Assembly: GCA_026419785.1 (NCBI GenBank)
Contig: JAODTK010000433.1
Span: 248,001-312,000 of the forward strand
From: Sclerodactyla briareus
Taxonomy: Eukaryota; Echinodermata; Holothuroidea; Dendrochirotida; Sclerodactylidae
Direction: 5' to 3'
DNA: 64,000 nucleotides
Position 1 is the first letter of the stretch. Each line of letters begins with the position of its first letter. A program made the translations under genes and the position numbers. The notes beneath the pieces are model-generated. The model made no database searches. It was not told the DNA's origin and was given only the letters and a program-made list of their open reading frames with translations. Positions 25,330 to 37,818 of this stretch are shown here, piece after piece.

Positions 25330-26580
25330 ATATAATTAAATTTTATTCATTCATTGCCGTGAAAATAATATATTACTGAAAGCGAGTGAAAGGGCAAAGC
25401 CGCGGCACTTCACGGTTTTACTTTCTCATAAATCCGAACCAATTAATATTATAGGACTGTGATCAAGGACAGATTAAGGTAGCATTTCTGACGTGGTCTA
25501 TATTCCATTTAGCCAACATTCGGATCGTTCCATCTATTAGAGGTAAAGGTGGGAATCGATTTCCTCATTGATAACATATGGCGAATCGGAGAACGCTAAG
25601 AGGTGAATTACCGTGGGGGAAATCAAATTTGCATCTGCCTATAAAAGAGAAAGTAGGCCGCGGATCTTTCGTGCGGTGAGCTAGTAGCAGACAGGTGACG
25701 GAAGAGGTGTGAAAGGATTGCAGATTCGCCACGGGTGAAACGTAGGTGAACTTCGTGCATTGACTGCGTTGAAACAAGGTACACAACCGGCATTCTAAGA
25801 ACTGACTCAGCTATGACGTAGTTACACACCCGCCCAAAACAGCAAAGCGTTCCATCAGCAATTATTGAGGAGCAGCCGTCTATAGCTTCATATATGGTAC
25901 AGTAATAGCAAGATTCAGTATAGTGGGGATGCGTGGACAATACCTGGTCAAGACCTTCGTATGTCTGACAGCAAGAGTAGGTAAGCAAACGTACTGCGAT
26001 GTTGTTTCTTTGGTTTTTAAATCCACCCAAAAAAAAACCAAGAGAAAACAATCGCGGAATACTTGATGCTAAAAAACAAGGAGGAACTGATACCACTGTT
26101 CTAAGCCGAGTAACCTAATGACCCCCCTCCCAATATGGAACGTCCCTGGTCTGTGCATGAGAAGCTAAAAATTCAAATGAACAGTGGATAACAGTAGTGG
26201 ATCATTTTACATGTTTGCCACTGAGCTAGGTATCATCTGTATATGCTCTGCTAGAAGACTCAACAAAAGTATTGAGATGGGTTTGATTTGTTCACTGTTG
26301 ATAGGTCCCCTTGTATGCCAATAGAAAACATTTGGTATATGCTGGGTTACTTGGAAGTGTTCAACAATATTAAACACACGCAAGGCAATATTCATTGAGA
26401 CAACAGCCCATGTGTCAGCCGTTGGTAGTCAAGTTCCAAATTATTCGCTACAATTATCCTTTGACAATAAATAATAAATGAAACTGCATAGTTCTGTGAA
26501 GATGTTGAATCCTCGAACAATACCCATCTTACGGAAATTTGTTCACCACAGGCCAGTCAAAGATGGATGGTATTCCGCAG
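25330..26580. other. Intron, nothing firm
   Basis: A 157-codon minus-strand open frame (25623-26096) is Cys-containing but shows no domain I recognise, and the surrounding sequence is intron. It is probably chance. A microexon of about 36 bases for the flytrap is expected between exons b and c, but I could not locate it. Confidence 0.5.
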
Positions 26581-26653
26581 ATACAAACATATCGTTGTAG
26601 TGACCAAGGACTTTGGTAGGGACGATCCGAGAGAAGAAGATCAACGTATGAAG
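26581..26653 (+). CDS. GABBR2-like: GABBR-like exon c: flytrap central strand
   Basis: A 73-base exon bounded by acceptor TATTCCGCAG and donor GTAGGT. After one leading base it reads YKHIVVVTKDFGRDDPREED and then QRMK. It matches the GABA-B segment in which a strand (IxVxxTESF) is followed by xDPxxxVxxIK, linking lobe 1 to lobe 2. No internal frame break. It ends in phase 0, which fits the start of exon d exactly. The assignment is firm from motif and order. Confidence 0.85.
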
Positions 26654-26994
26654 GTAGGTAATTGTTCACTCTAAAAGACTATTCAAAAATTAAAGGATTT
26701 CAAAGGGTCATATTGATATCAACGGTAGATCATATTCTACTCGATTCAGGACAAATGTGAAGAATAGCGTGCATGAATGTTGAACCTAAATCACGAACTG
26801 AATTTGATTCCTTGGAAAGGAGTCCCAAGGAATTATTCAGCACGTGAACATCCGAAAACTTAGCAGTAGGCTTCCGTGAACTCTAGAGCTATGCCGTCAC
26901 GCCCCACGTCCATGGGTGGGCCAACCCCGCGGGGCGCAGCGCGAATGCGTGCCGCGAGGGCGCGCGGGCTGACAGTCCCCTTAGGGCTAACCAT

Positions 26995-27090
26995 GTATGG
27001 TATGTATGGTTGTATGTATGTAGTATGTATGTATGTAGTAGTATGTATGTATGTATGTTATTTATGTAGTATGTATGTATGTATGTGGGG
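26995..27090. repeat. GTAT tetranucleotide microsatellite
   Basis: An imperfect run of GTAT/ATGT repeats with several phase slips. It lies in the intron between exons c and d. A second GTAT array occurs at 36089-36232. Confidence 0.95.
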
Positions 27091-27174
27091 CTTGCATCAA
27101 GCGAAGTCAGAATTGACAGTACACAGGCGCAATTGATTTTAGTGTCACTGGGAGGTACCGTAACATTTGAGGTT

Positions 27175-27433
27175 GGGGGGGGGGGGGATAAGAACTTTTC
27201 GCCAATTTACACTTGCAATCAGGAAAAGTAAGACATGTCTGATGAAATCAAGTTCAAACTGGGTGGGTGTTGCTTCCCATGATGAGGGACATGCACGCTA
27301 TCAAAATTTGTAGTCGTAAATTGCTATTTTGGGCACTTTTCTTTTGTAATCGGCTAAGTCTAACATAGTGGTTGGATCAAGTTTCAACCTGTGTGGATAT
27401 TAGCCATGATGGAGGGGGGGGGGGGGGGGGGGG
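27175..27433. repeat. Two long G homopolymers
   Basis: Runs of about 13 G (27175-27187) and 20 G (27414-27433) flank ordinary intron sequence. Both can form G-quadruplexes and are prone to length error. Confidence 0.9.
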
Positions 27434-28079
27434 TCTACCCGAGCAATATTTATTTTGGTGTCCATAGAGGATCGATTCATGCCGAATGAAAAGTGCATGG
27501 ATGTTATAAATCTTAGTTTAAGTATATATGGGGTGATTAAATAGAAGGGGTGGTTTCCAGCTTATCATGAATATGCCTGGTACATCAATCTACTAATACT
27601 CTTGATCATCTCTGTTTGCGCAGATATACATGATCGAAAAATTTTGAACACCTCGATCTACGATAGTCCAGTTTCTCATGAGTAGGGGTCAATTTTGCTC
27701 GAGACAGACATACTGGTCCAGTCAAATCAACTGGCTACATGTGTTTCCTTGTAGTCACATGTGCTATTGATTTCAAAGTCCGAGGAACCTCAGCCATTCA
27801 GCCTCTTGATTGTCCTGGTTTCAGTTATGATCAGTCTCGAGTCGCATAATCCAATGATAGTATTCATACCTAATGCTGTCATCAGTCCTGCTTTCGTCGA
27901 TCATATAACAGTTCATAAAATGTTAACTGCGCGTAAATAGTCCCCGTATCAAAACTTGGAATAAGCACCATTATCCAATTCAACGTTTTGTGTTTCGTTT
28001 AGCAGGTTAGAGACAGGCAGGAATCCTTATAATATCGGAGCTGTGCTCCATACTAATACACGCAATCGATATCATTCAG

Positions 28080-28173
28080 TCACTTGTCTCTTTGATTTCT
28101 CTGAACGGTAAAGACTTTCGCCTTATCATCGGGAGCTTTCCAAGAACAAGCCGCCCGTCGAGTTTTCTGCGAG
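28080..28173 (+). CDS. GABBR2-like: GABBR-like exon d: flytrap lobe 2 strand
   Basis: The exon is bounded by acceptor ATATCATTCAG and donor GTAACT. It reads SLVSLISLNGKDFRLIIGSF and, after one extra C, QEQAARRVFCE. It matches the family segment DxRIIxGxFxxxxARxVFCxAY of lobe 2, including the conserved Cys. The one-base insertion lies at the CTTTCCAAG stretch near 28138. Phase is 0 on both sides and agrees with exon c. The first dozen residues are longer than usual for the family, so a true acceptor further right is possible. Confidence 0.85.
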
Positions 28174-31100
28174 GTAACTAAAGCATGTTTGCTTAGACAG
28201 ATACGCCTGTGTTTGAAAAATGATAGTCATCATCCTCATTATTTTCATCATTATTTTTATCATATTATGGTATTACTTTCTTTTTCCTTATTTACTACTC
28301 TACTAACTACTACTAATACTACTCTACTACTACTACTTCTACTGAACAGTTCACGTGTTTCATTAAGTTACCTGGCATTACCTAAGTAACCTAAGTTACC
28401 TATCGACCAACCTGTACGCTAGACAGTGAGTTTCACACACTATTACTATAAAAAAAAACTTAGCCTGAACCGGACTTGGCCCAACTCACGATCCTTATGG
28501 TTACCTGGCCTCTGTTACCAGGTACCGTCCACCGACTAGAGGAGGGGCTGAATACCATTTCGGGTTCTCGGCACACTGTACACTTTGAGTTCCTGGCATT
28601 GTATCTACTGCTGAATCAAAAGCCGAATCTCATGATAGAGTCTTACCCGACGACAACAGACGTTCTACTAAAAAAAAAACGTATATTCGTTCGCCTGGGC
28701 ATTCGAAATGTACTTCTCGGCAGCCCCATGGTTGCGTTAGAATGTAGTTATTTTCTGTTCATGGTCTCCAAACGAATCTTACGCTTGTGACAACTTACGG
28801 GAACAATTTCATTGTAGCGGGTAGAGCTCACAGATGGTCGCGTGAATGAATTATGACCAAAGCGTAGGACAAGAAACCATCTGACAGTCTAACAGTCGTG
28901 AGAGACTTTGAACTCGTGAATAACCTGCAGTTCATGATCGTTCTCCATTTTCTATCTACGAGAGCATGGTCTCATCTCCTTAGTGGTAGGGCCATATTTG
29001 GAATGCCAAGACCCAGCGTCTCACCGGTAATCTAGGAAATTACGAGGAAGTAATCTTAGAGTTATTACTTCTTGAGAAGTCAAGTCGCCAGATATACTTG
29101 TCATCACGGTTTCCAAATCAACGAAAAAAACTTACTTAAGACAAGACACTTTGCGACCCACAGGTAGTTTCGCATTGCTTACTGGGTAAGGGTGCTAAAA
29201 TGGCGTGTTCGTCCAAGCCCCGGGCTATAGCGTGATTTTCGCTTGGAGTTTAAATTCCAACGGAGCCACCTCACGTTCCACTCACCGTCAGAAATACGCT
29301 CCATGACTGGAAATTGCTGGCCGGTTCTTACAATCCGGCCAGTCGCTGCTTCACCCTCCCTGTTCCTCTCATAAAATGGCAAATTAGATAGATATAATTC
29401 ATGATAGATTTTTTCTTTTTTCACGAGAGACGTCAGTGATGACGACCGCTATACCATCATTGAACTTCATCATTGCCTCTAACTAGAGGCAGAACTGAGT
29501 AGAAATTTACTAAATGGGGATCGTTTTTACTTGAACATGAAGAAGACCCTCGCGAAGTAAAATAGGCCTCGGGAGCTGTTCTTGAGAGGGTATCAAAATG
29601 AGATGGGACGACATAAACACACTTTTATGCGTCACACGCTACGATAGTCAATAACACCAGGAGAGAGCAAATAGAGTAGTTCTGTGAATATCATAGAAGT
29701 GATAATAGAGTATTCCTTTTTACAAACTGATAAGTCTGATAAAATGCATTGACCCTTGTATTACGAGAGTGGAGAGTTAAACCTCTTAGTATGAACAGCC
29801 TTTCGGTTAGCGACTTCAGTGAATACTATACGCACTTAAAGCCTTTAGCAACATAGCAACAAACCCAACAATTACCTTTTGACAGTCGAAGACCAATGGT
29901 TCCCAATGGCCCATATCACCAGTTTTTAAACCCCAACCCCAATTTGGAGGCTCTAAGCATGTGTTACCAAACTTACCTAATGGATGACTATTGCGCCCAT
30001 GGTCCCTACACAGTATTTTCCGCAAGTTTCCTTTGATATCTGGATTACGGAGAAGGTATCACATAGAAATAATGTGAACAATTTTGAGAGGTTTCATGAG
30101 AATACCACTCCCGTTCGGCTAAAATTCAGTGCGAATGCTTGGCTCCATCATGTAATCAATAGGAAGCACTATAGGAAGGAATTTAATGTCGATACAGTTT
30201 AAGCGAAATAGCAGCTGAGCCAGCTGCCCCAAATGCCTCCTTTTATTTGTTATCACTGGGTTGTTTCCCCTATCCGTTGTCTTTGCAGTCCTCACTTCCT
30301 ACCTCGACAGTATTTGTACCAGTTTTTGGTTGAAGAGAAATTGAAAGAAACGTTTTTGGGCTACACGCTGCAGACGCACCTAGCTGCCGGCCTATGTATC
30401 CATGACAATCAGCCCTGTCTTTCTGCTTTGGCCATACTGACCGGAATTGACCCCTAGACATTCATTCCGGCTGCTGGTTTGATGTTCTGGTCATCCTACC
30501 ACACGGTGGGTGGAATTTATCATTCCGCCTACTGTTAGCTAGGTCATCCATCACCTAATTGACCGATGATTACACGTAAACGTAATTCCTATTTGGTGTT
30601 AGCCCTTGTATAGCATAACCTACTCTACTTACTATAACCATTGCTAGATTGTTTCACTGCAAAGAAGCAGGCGTATGTTTCGGGACTTGATTGATGGTCA
30701 AAGTATTTCTGTATGCTATCTCAGTATCCAATTACCACTACTCGTGCCATTAGGGAACCATTAATGGAACGAGAAGACGCAGGGTGATATGTTTACCGCA
30801 GGGCGACGGTTGCTGATGAATGGGTCGCCCTCCCAAGATCTATTTCCGATAAGCCTACCGTAGTTTTTGATTGAAGTCGCTGTGCGCAAATAGACCTATA
30901 GAAATATGTTTGTTTGATGTGGTCCTGTGGACCTATACAGTATCTCGTAACACATCCCAGCACACATATCCAGTGTCATTGTGACATTTGTCTCGTGACT
31001 GTTTTGCTCTTGACATTCACTGTTTGCAGACAATTAACTATGGTGCGGCTCCGGTGTCCTACGGAAGAGTGCAGTGAGGTTATTGCATATATTTGAACAT

Positions 31101-31856
31101 ACAGGATAACATATCATTAGTATTTATACTCTGAATTGAAAATATCATTACACGGTCATGCAGACTGCTCCTATGAACTACGTCGTGCTTCCACGCAATG
31201 AAGGACCTACAGTTCTCAGTGTTCTTATCACGTTACGCGTGAGGCAATGACTGGAAAGAGACGGCTAGTGCATGTTACCCCACCCCTGACAGTTGTCGCG
31301 AGCTATTCACTCATGTGTTCTCTTTGGAAGATACATAGCAATGAAAGGTTGCCCAAGGACAAATTCGGCTTGCACAAACTTACAGATGTCGGTTGGAAGT
31401 CGCCATATTCCACTGTTCGTGCAACCAAGAAAATGAATAGAAGGAGTATCATCATAAAATATATGTTTAATTTTTCAACCAATGAAAATGATTAACCATT
31501 GCTCATGTCAAATTGAGTTTCTGTTGTATGTTGATATGAGATCATCAAAATCATAATCGTCTATTAGTTAAATTTTAAGTGATTCTGGTACTGCTTGCTT
31601 CGGTACATCCAATTCACTCACGCAAATGTAACACTCGAATGCGAAATTTGGTTGTGCTTGGTAGTTTGTCAATTTTTCGGATTTATATGTTCGATGGTTC
31701 ATGGTGTTTGTCGAGCGTTACAGTTGAGTCAACAAACTCCTGCCTACAAGATCAGTTACTACAATGCAGTTTTATTGAAATGGTAAGATTTATGCTGGTG
31801 TAACGGTTCATATGGAAAAATCCCTGTTGACTTTTGGGTCATTTGTTTGCTTGTAG
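28174..31856. other. Intron, nothing recognised
   Basis: A TAC/ACT-rich patch lies around 28290-28345. Candidate acceptor sites near 31017 and 31725 lead to open frames without family similarity. Confidence 0.6.
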
Positions 31857-32041
31857 CCGTACAAGAATGTATGTACGGTGGCGTTCGTTGTGGTTCCTGT
31901 TGGCGCATTATCAGCGGGAGTGGTGGAGAGTCACGGAAGACACAGAGTGTACGGCTGACGAGCTATCTACGCTGAGGAAGACACTTCAATGTCGATATCA
32001 CGGGGATAAACCAAAGCAATGAGAGGTTTATCAGAAAACAG
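31857..32041 (+). CDS. GABBR2-like: GABBR-like exon e: flytrap lobe 2, WY motif
   Basis: After acceptor TGCTTGTAG the exon reads MYVRWRSLWFLLAHYQREWW and then RVTEDTECTADELSTLRKTL. This is the GABA-B stretch MYGxxYxWxxxGWYxxxWW followed by a CTxEEL-type helix. The Tyr of the WY pair, a ligand contact in GABBR1, is kept, while the preceding Trp is His. The first codons and the sequence after TLQCRYH need small frame shifts. In the shifted frame INQSNERFIRKQ leads to a GT at 32042 (GTCCTT, a weak donor), so the right end is approximate. The next exon continues the family pattern directly. Confidence 0.85.
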
Positions 32042-33523
32042 GTCCTTTTCTGTAAAGTCTTTTACATCTGATGGTGTCTGAATCCCACAATTGTCACAGA
32101 TGTCATAAGTTCTATTTGCGGCTAGTTAGATTATAGGACACTATAGGTCATCTATACTAGGGGGGTAGAGCTCATGTTTTGCGGTCAAATCAGCAAATCA
32201 ACAAAGGGCCGGGTCTGACGACCTCGTGATGGTACGACTGGATCATAATGGACGTTGGGGTGGAAGCGTATTGAAGCAAGGAGATCGGCTTGTGCGCAGA
32301 GACCAGGAACAAAAAAAAAACTTTGTAGGAATGAGGAAGAATGAGAGTCGTTGGAATAACAAATACATCAACCATGCCATGTAGGTTGCGGTTCAACTTG
32401 GTATGTGCGCTCCCATAGGTACACTGTAATGCGATCGGTTTTGATAGAGAAAAGATCCGGGTCAACTTTGAGGAGAGAAGGAATGAACATTGGTTTGGAG
32501 CTTCCTTTTAGGTACAGGTTAGTACGCTTGGTGATAATCTGAGGACGATTTGGAAACACTTTGAATTTCAGCTTGTGTGGTGAGGCTTTTTCGGGATGGA
32601 AACCTAAACATTTAAATCAACTTCAACAGGAGATATATTCAGATAATATTCGTCAAAAAATGGAGTTTTGGTGAAAAATCACCGAATCAATTCATGTTGG
32701 ATGAACCTAACACCCAGTTCGCACATTTCTCGTTACTTTTGACAATTTCGTATAGTGGACCGGTCATATTACAAGATAAGAGATCGCCATGCAGTCACTC
32801 GACCAGATGCACCAATTACAACCGAAACAGTCGAATAAACTCATAAAAAGTAGTTGCCTATTCTGGTAATCAGGCTACCGGCTTAGGCTATAGTTTCATT
32901 GTTGCGAGGTTCAGTGCAGTTCCGCAAATTGAGAACTTGGTTCTCTCAGTTCAATCTTTGTTTCCTCCTGGAATAAACTCCCATTTCTGAAATATCAGGT
33001 GGCACAGATCCATTTTTTTCGTGTGTGTTTTTCATCATATGATACATTTCTGCCGTTACGCCACCAAATCAATTGAAGTATTGCAAGGAGCTTATTTTTT
33101 TTTATGTTTTCCTTTTTGACTTGCAAGCTTTGCGGTAGCTGGCGCATCCAATTCAGAAAACTAATCTACTGCTGTAGCGGCAAGAATGCGAGCGAAGTTA
33201 TGTGCAGCCGTGGTGTCGTATGATATCTCTACATTTATATTGTTCAGATATATCTATGTTATGTTTGCCGCAATATGAATAGTGAGGATACTGGGAAAGA
33301 GCATATGGCATATGTTTCTCGGTAAATGAAAAAACACATGGTAATGTAGAAAACTTTGAAGGTAAGTAAGATTAGGAAACCTCACTTTGAAGAATATAAA
33401 CGTGAACAGACGGTCTATACACGCAAAATCAATGCCAAATTGATATTTTTCAAAACTGCTACCCTAGAACTTTAAAGACTGATTTCGTATTCCAAATGGT
33501 ATCATATCAATGTCTCTCTGTAG
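32042..33523. other. Intron, nothing recognised
   Basis: AT-rich intron without repeats or exons that I can identify. Confidence 0.65.
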
Positions 33524-33744
33524 ACTGTGGGTGATTTTATCCAGCAACTGTCGAATTTAGGTATCCATCATGTTGAATCGACTCATGCACCACTGACGTA
33601 TGATGCCGTATGGACGATCGCCTCACATTGCGGACGTTGATGGAGAACACTAACTCAAGCTTGGACGCGTTCAGTTACACAGACGCGGAATGGAAAGACA
33701 GAATAATTGATCACTTATCAAACATATACTTCAATGGTGTATCG
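33524..33744 (+). CDS. GABBR2-like: GABBR-like exon f: flytrap lobe 2, YDAVW helix
   Basis: The exon is bounded by acceptor TGTCTCTCTGTAG and donor GTAAGT, phase 0 on both sides. It reads TVGDFIQQLSNLGIHHVEST, then HAPLTYDAVWTIA and, after one missing base near 33628, TLRTLMENTNSSLDAFSYTD through to IYFNGVS. The APLxYDAxW helix, the xFxY segment and the F-x-GVSG junction are hallmarks of GABA-B receptors. GABBR1 has a ligand-contact Glu just before APLAYDA; here that position is His (STHAPL). The frame after the break stays open to the donor. Confidence 0.9.
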
Positions 33745-34284
33745 GTAAGTGTAATGAGCTTATAGAAAAGATATATAATCTTACATATGTACCAGCTGCT
33801 CAGTCCTTACTGTCTTCTTATTCATTCTCACTCCTTCCTGGCTGCACGTGGAGAACATCATTCACGTCTATCAGATTCGGGGACATTGAACCGTTGAATG
33901 GCAATCCACGGCAGGAGCATGTATCGGCATGGCATGCGCGCCTCGCGCCTGATAGTTGATCGCAACAATTTCAATCTCCAGGATTGAGTATGGGAAAAAA
34001 AACTAGACTATTGTGATTATTGCGCACAAACAAAACAAAAGCATCCCAACATGAACTACTTATAGGGGCCTTAATTTGAAACGAAAAATATTATTATGTG
34101 AAATAATTCCTATTAACATGTCGTACAGAGGTATTGTTTCCAGGCCTATGAAACTGGTTTTCATATTCATGCGACAGGAATATAGGTCTAACTATCTATT
34201 TGTCACGAGAAGTTGAAATATTTGTGGAATGCATCAAGCGTCAACGAGTACCCAAATTCATCTAGCACTAATCATAGTAAACAC

Positions 34285-34490
34285 ACTACACAGTTAAAAA
34301 TTTGGGCAAATAATGGAAGGTCGGGCAAGTATTAGCAACCTCAAAAGTTGGGTAGAACCAAATTGTTCATTCAATAAGTAAATCTCATGTGAGGCCTATG
34401 GCGTATCTTGCAATGAATTGAACAGAATTGGTCAGTTCTTGCCCACCTTTTGAGGTTTCTGAATCCTTGTCCAACGGTTTAACAGTGTAT
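34285..34490. mobile_element. Foldback MITE, copy 2
   Basis: The left arm begins ACACAGTTAAAAATTTGGGC and contains AGCAACCTCAAAAGTTGGG. The right arm contains GCCCACCTTTTGAGGTTTCTG and ends GTTTAACAGTGTA, the reverse complement in order. It is the same family as 25125-25320. ACACTGTTAAA-like termini are present at both ends. Confidence 0.8.
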
Positions 34491-35779
34491 TATCATCGTT
34501 GAGGTAATATGAACGACTATTTTGCTCCTTTCATTCAAGCATAACCGGTGTTCTTCGAAACGTAAAAAACAACAATGTCTCGCGATGATGTGAAGTGACA
34601 TTAATAAAATGTTATCTTAAGTTGTATCGCTAGCATGTAAACTATGTCATCACATCACGGGCTGTTACCACATATTCACCTGTCACCAATTATAACAGCT
34701 GCTCTCGCGAACGCAGGTGCGTGAAAACAACAGCTGTTTTGGTATATTTCCTGTATGGTGTTGAGTATCGCCATACGATACCTTCAAATCACCAGAGGTT
34801 ACACTGTCATCACTACAGTGTCTTCTCGCGTCTCTAAAATATGTTCGTATGTCGTGAATGTTGTGTTCACACATTCACTGCACTACCATCCTCATTACAC
34901 CAGAATGTACTTGTTGGGTATAGATATGTGTTTAAACTGTTTATAACATATAGTCCAATATACCACCATTTTTCGAGTATTTATTTACAACTTATGTTGC
35001 TTACAGCACATCAGTATAGTATAGATAGTTTTGGATAGGAATGGATCCGATCATATCTTATCGATTAAATCATATTACACCAACCCTTCACTATCTACAC
35101 TGTCAAACGAATAATCCACTACAAAATATCCTTGCTCACTTGGAATCCCCCACTTCTGAAGTGGTCACGATATAAACGCTATATATATACTGATGATTGA
35201 TTGATTGATAGGTAAGTTGAGATACTGTAATATACTACCATACCATTATTGTTTAGGCACTGAGCACTGGCAACCTTCAGTTACAGTGCCCTGTTATCGT
35301 TTGAATACCATATGCTCATATGCGTCGCCAACAAACCAGTATCATTCAAGTACTAATTTCAGCCAATGAGCTAGTATTAATCAAGACCCGAGCATAGACA
35401 ATCTGCTATCACCATGTAAGTTTTTTATGGGCTATCTGCCGAGAAGAGAATCGAATCCATAAAAGGTCCGGAAAAGGGCGCAATCCTCAATCCTCCACCA
35501 TGTACACGGAGTGAGGCCATTGCCTCTTTAGCAGTATATCAATGTGGAGGTAGGGGCAGTGTAATTACACTCAAACTGCAACTGCAAATTATCCGCCCTC
35601 GTTTCTACATGCTCTACTCTTCAAATATGTGCGCCCAGCGAGAGGTAACAAGTCTTTCGGTATGACGCGATCGGTAATTGAACGGTCTACAAATCATAAT
35701 AACCAATTAGCTATGTATTGAGAACATCATGATATTATAATAATTCATGAACTAAAGCACCACCAATATCTATCCACAG

Positions 35780-35929
35780 GGTCCTGTGTCGTTCAATGGC
35801 CGGACCGTAATGGCGTGACAGTCTTCCGACAAAACCAGCGCGGGAACATGGTCAAAGTAGCCCTCTATTTTCCAGATAATGGGTCTCTCTGCTTTGACTG
35901 TGAAGGGACCAAACCAATTATATGGCAAG
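35780..35929 (+). CDS. GABBR2-like: GABBR-like exon g: end of flytrap, linker to TM1
   Basis: The exon is bounded by acceptor ATCTATCCACAG and donor GTATTC. It opens with GPVSFNG, completing GVSGPVSF, then after a one-base break continues DRNGVTVFRQNQRGNMVKVA, LYFPDNGSLCF and PIIWQ. In the family this is the GVxGxVxFxxxGDRxGxxxxxQ strand pair followed by KVxxYxxxxxxLxxxxxxIxWxG and the short linker into TM1. There is no cysteine-rich domain. It ends one base into a Gly codon that is completed in exon h, so the junction reads WQGNRIPIDK. Confidence 0.9.
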
Positions 35930-36088
35930 GTATTCTAACATTCTGCAGTATTCTATAATATGAAAAGTATATCTTCCAGATAGGATATTACAATGTTGCC
36001 AACAGATTGAATGACAGATGTTCGACAAGATACTATCAATTAATATTGCATTATGTGTGTTTCACAAGCCAGTAGGCATGGTTCCGTT

Positions 36089-36232
36089 AGAGTATGTATG
36101 TATTATGTATGTATGTATGTATGTATTATGTATGTATGTATGTATGTATTATGTATGTATGTATGTATGTATGTATGTATGTATGTTGTATGTATGTATG
36201 TATGTATGTATGTATGTATGTATGTGTGTATC
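36089..36232. repeat. GTAT tetranucleotide microsatellite
   Basis: A nearly pure GTAT tract of about 35 units with a few one-base phase slips, in the short intron between exons g and h. Confidence 0.97.
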
Positions 36233-36494
36233 CTGCTTTCATGCAGCCCAGGGGAGGGAACCCAAACTACAATAATAGATTTCGGAGGTTCAATGACGGA
36301 GGGAGACTAGATCATGGTTCATCATTAGACACGTCAGCGTAAATAGTGAAAAAAATCACTGTGATCTCTGATAGATTTACTGGATAAGCACCGTAAACGT
36401 ACCCTAGAACAGAGCTCGTTTTACAATGTTTATTCGAGTGTGTGTGTTAGTATTGGTACTCTCAAACATGTTTTCCTTTTATATGAACTTTCAG

Positions 36495-36645
36495 GTAACC
36501 GGATACCAATCGATAAACTCCGAGTGATCGACCAGTATATACTCATTCATCCTTCTGCCTTTCTTGTTATGACTATCCTGGCTTCCATAGGAATCATAGT
36601 CGCCATCGTCTTTCTCACTTTTAATGTAAAATATCGTAAAACAAA
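36495..36645 (+). CDS. GABBR2-like: GABBR-like exon h: TM1
   Basis: The exon is bounded by acceptor CTTTCAG and donor GTAAGT, with no frame break. It reads GNRIPIDKLRVIDQYILIHP and then the hydrophobic helix SAFLVMTILASIGIIVAIVF ending in LTFNVKYRKTK. Family members have PxDxxxxxxxxxxI before TM1 and FNIxxRxxxxIKxSSP after it. The split Lys codon at the 3' end (AA plus A) is completed exactly by exon i. This is the cleanest exon junction in the gene. Confidence 0.95.
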
Positions 36646-37686
36646 GTAAGTCCATACTTTCTTTTGATTCCCCCTAATTGAACACACACCCAATACCTAA
36701 CCAGACTAGCAAAACATATACCACATACTTAACCACAATATACAGCTGGCTGTTGTGAGAGAAGCGGGAAAAGTGTCGAAAAGTACCAACAGATTGTCAG
36801 TAACGGGTTTTCAGACCCGTTTGAAATTGTCAGTCTTTATCATAGTTTGACGGCGCATATTGCATCGTTTTGTATATATATGTATCATATACAGTGATTT
36901 TTTGGGCTACTTTTGTAGTTAACAATTGAAACTTAAGATAGCCACCACCAAGCAGTTTGGGGAATGCATTTTCCAATGGAGAATACGATTGTTTGTCACC
37001 TTTACATTTGCCAATCGCGTGTTTGTTTTACTTTAGGGAAGTTCTGAAAATTAGATTTGACCTTGTGCTAATCTTAGCGTGACTTCGATATTTCTGAACA
37101 TCCTCGGTCATCACAAAACCTGTAATACCTATTCACTGTGATTACTAGACATGTCTAACTACATTTCTTTTTAGTTCCTATTGGTCTGGGAACCCCTAAA
37201 ATAAATATAGAAATGACTCGAAGTATACCTGAAAATTACCTCGTATTTTACCAAATCCTGAATGTACTCTCTGTTTCCCCAAATTCCATTCTGAGCACAC
37301 CACCGCCTGACCATAGCTCATTGAGATTTGCGTAAGTTTATTTAATACAGACAAACCGTCGCCGACGACCTCGATGTCTGACGACTATTTTTAATGAACT
37401 TAGTCATACTTCAATGTCAAATCAATCACTGTGAACACACATATTTCATACTACCCTACAGAAACGGCATTATCTTAAATAAATACAATTAAGTGTTAAT
37501 AAGTGTAGTGCAACCGGTATCTACTCGATGAATAATACTACACTAACTTTCACACGCAATAGGCATGAGTTGTGAGCAATAGGTAACACTACATCAAATG
37601 AATGGTAGTATTCTCCATGAGATCAATTTAGGTTGAAAACCGTTTCATTCCTAAATAACGTATTCATTTTTACTCTCCATTTTCAG

Positions 37687-37818
37687 ATATATAAAATTGT
37701 CAAGTCCCAACCTCAACAATATTCTAGTGGTCGGGTGTGTTCTAGTATACACGGCTATCATTTTCTGTGGTTTCGAGTCACACCGAGTAGGGTTAGATTT
37801 TTATACACACTATGCACA
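37687..37818 (+). CDS. GABBR2-like: GABBR-like exon i: TM2
   Basis: The exon is bounded by acceptor TCCATTTTCAG and donor GTAAGT. It reads YIKLSSPNLNNILVVGCVLV and then YTAIIFCGFESHRVGLDF. The motif (L/Y)IKxSSPxxNN(L/I) followed by TM2 and a FGLD-like turn is diagnostic of GABA-B receptors. Near the end the conserved TM3 Cys appears one base out of frame (TGC ACA, continuing ATT CGC ATT in the next exon, C-T-I-R-I; GABBR2 has CTVRT). One base therefore seems to be missing near 37812. Confidence 0.95.

Noticed and set aside
25623..26096. 157-codon minus-strand frame
   Set aside because: No recognisable domain, no splice context, and it lies inside a receptor intron. Consistent with chance.
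31017..31095. Possible exon after TGTTTGCAG
   Set aside because: The frame has no similarity to the flytrap sequence expected at that position, and exons d and e already adjoin in the family alignment.
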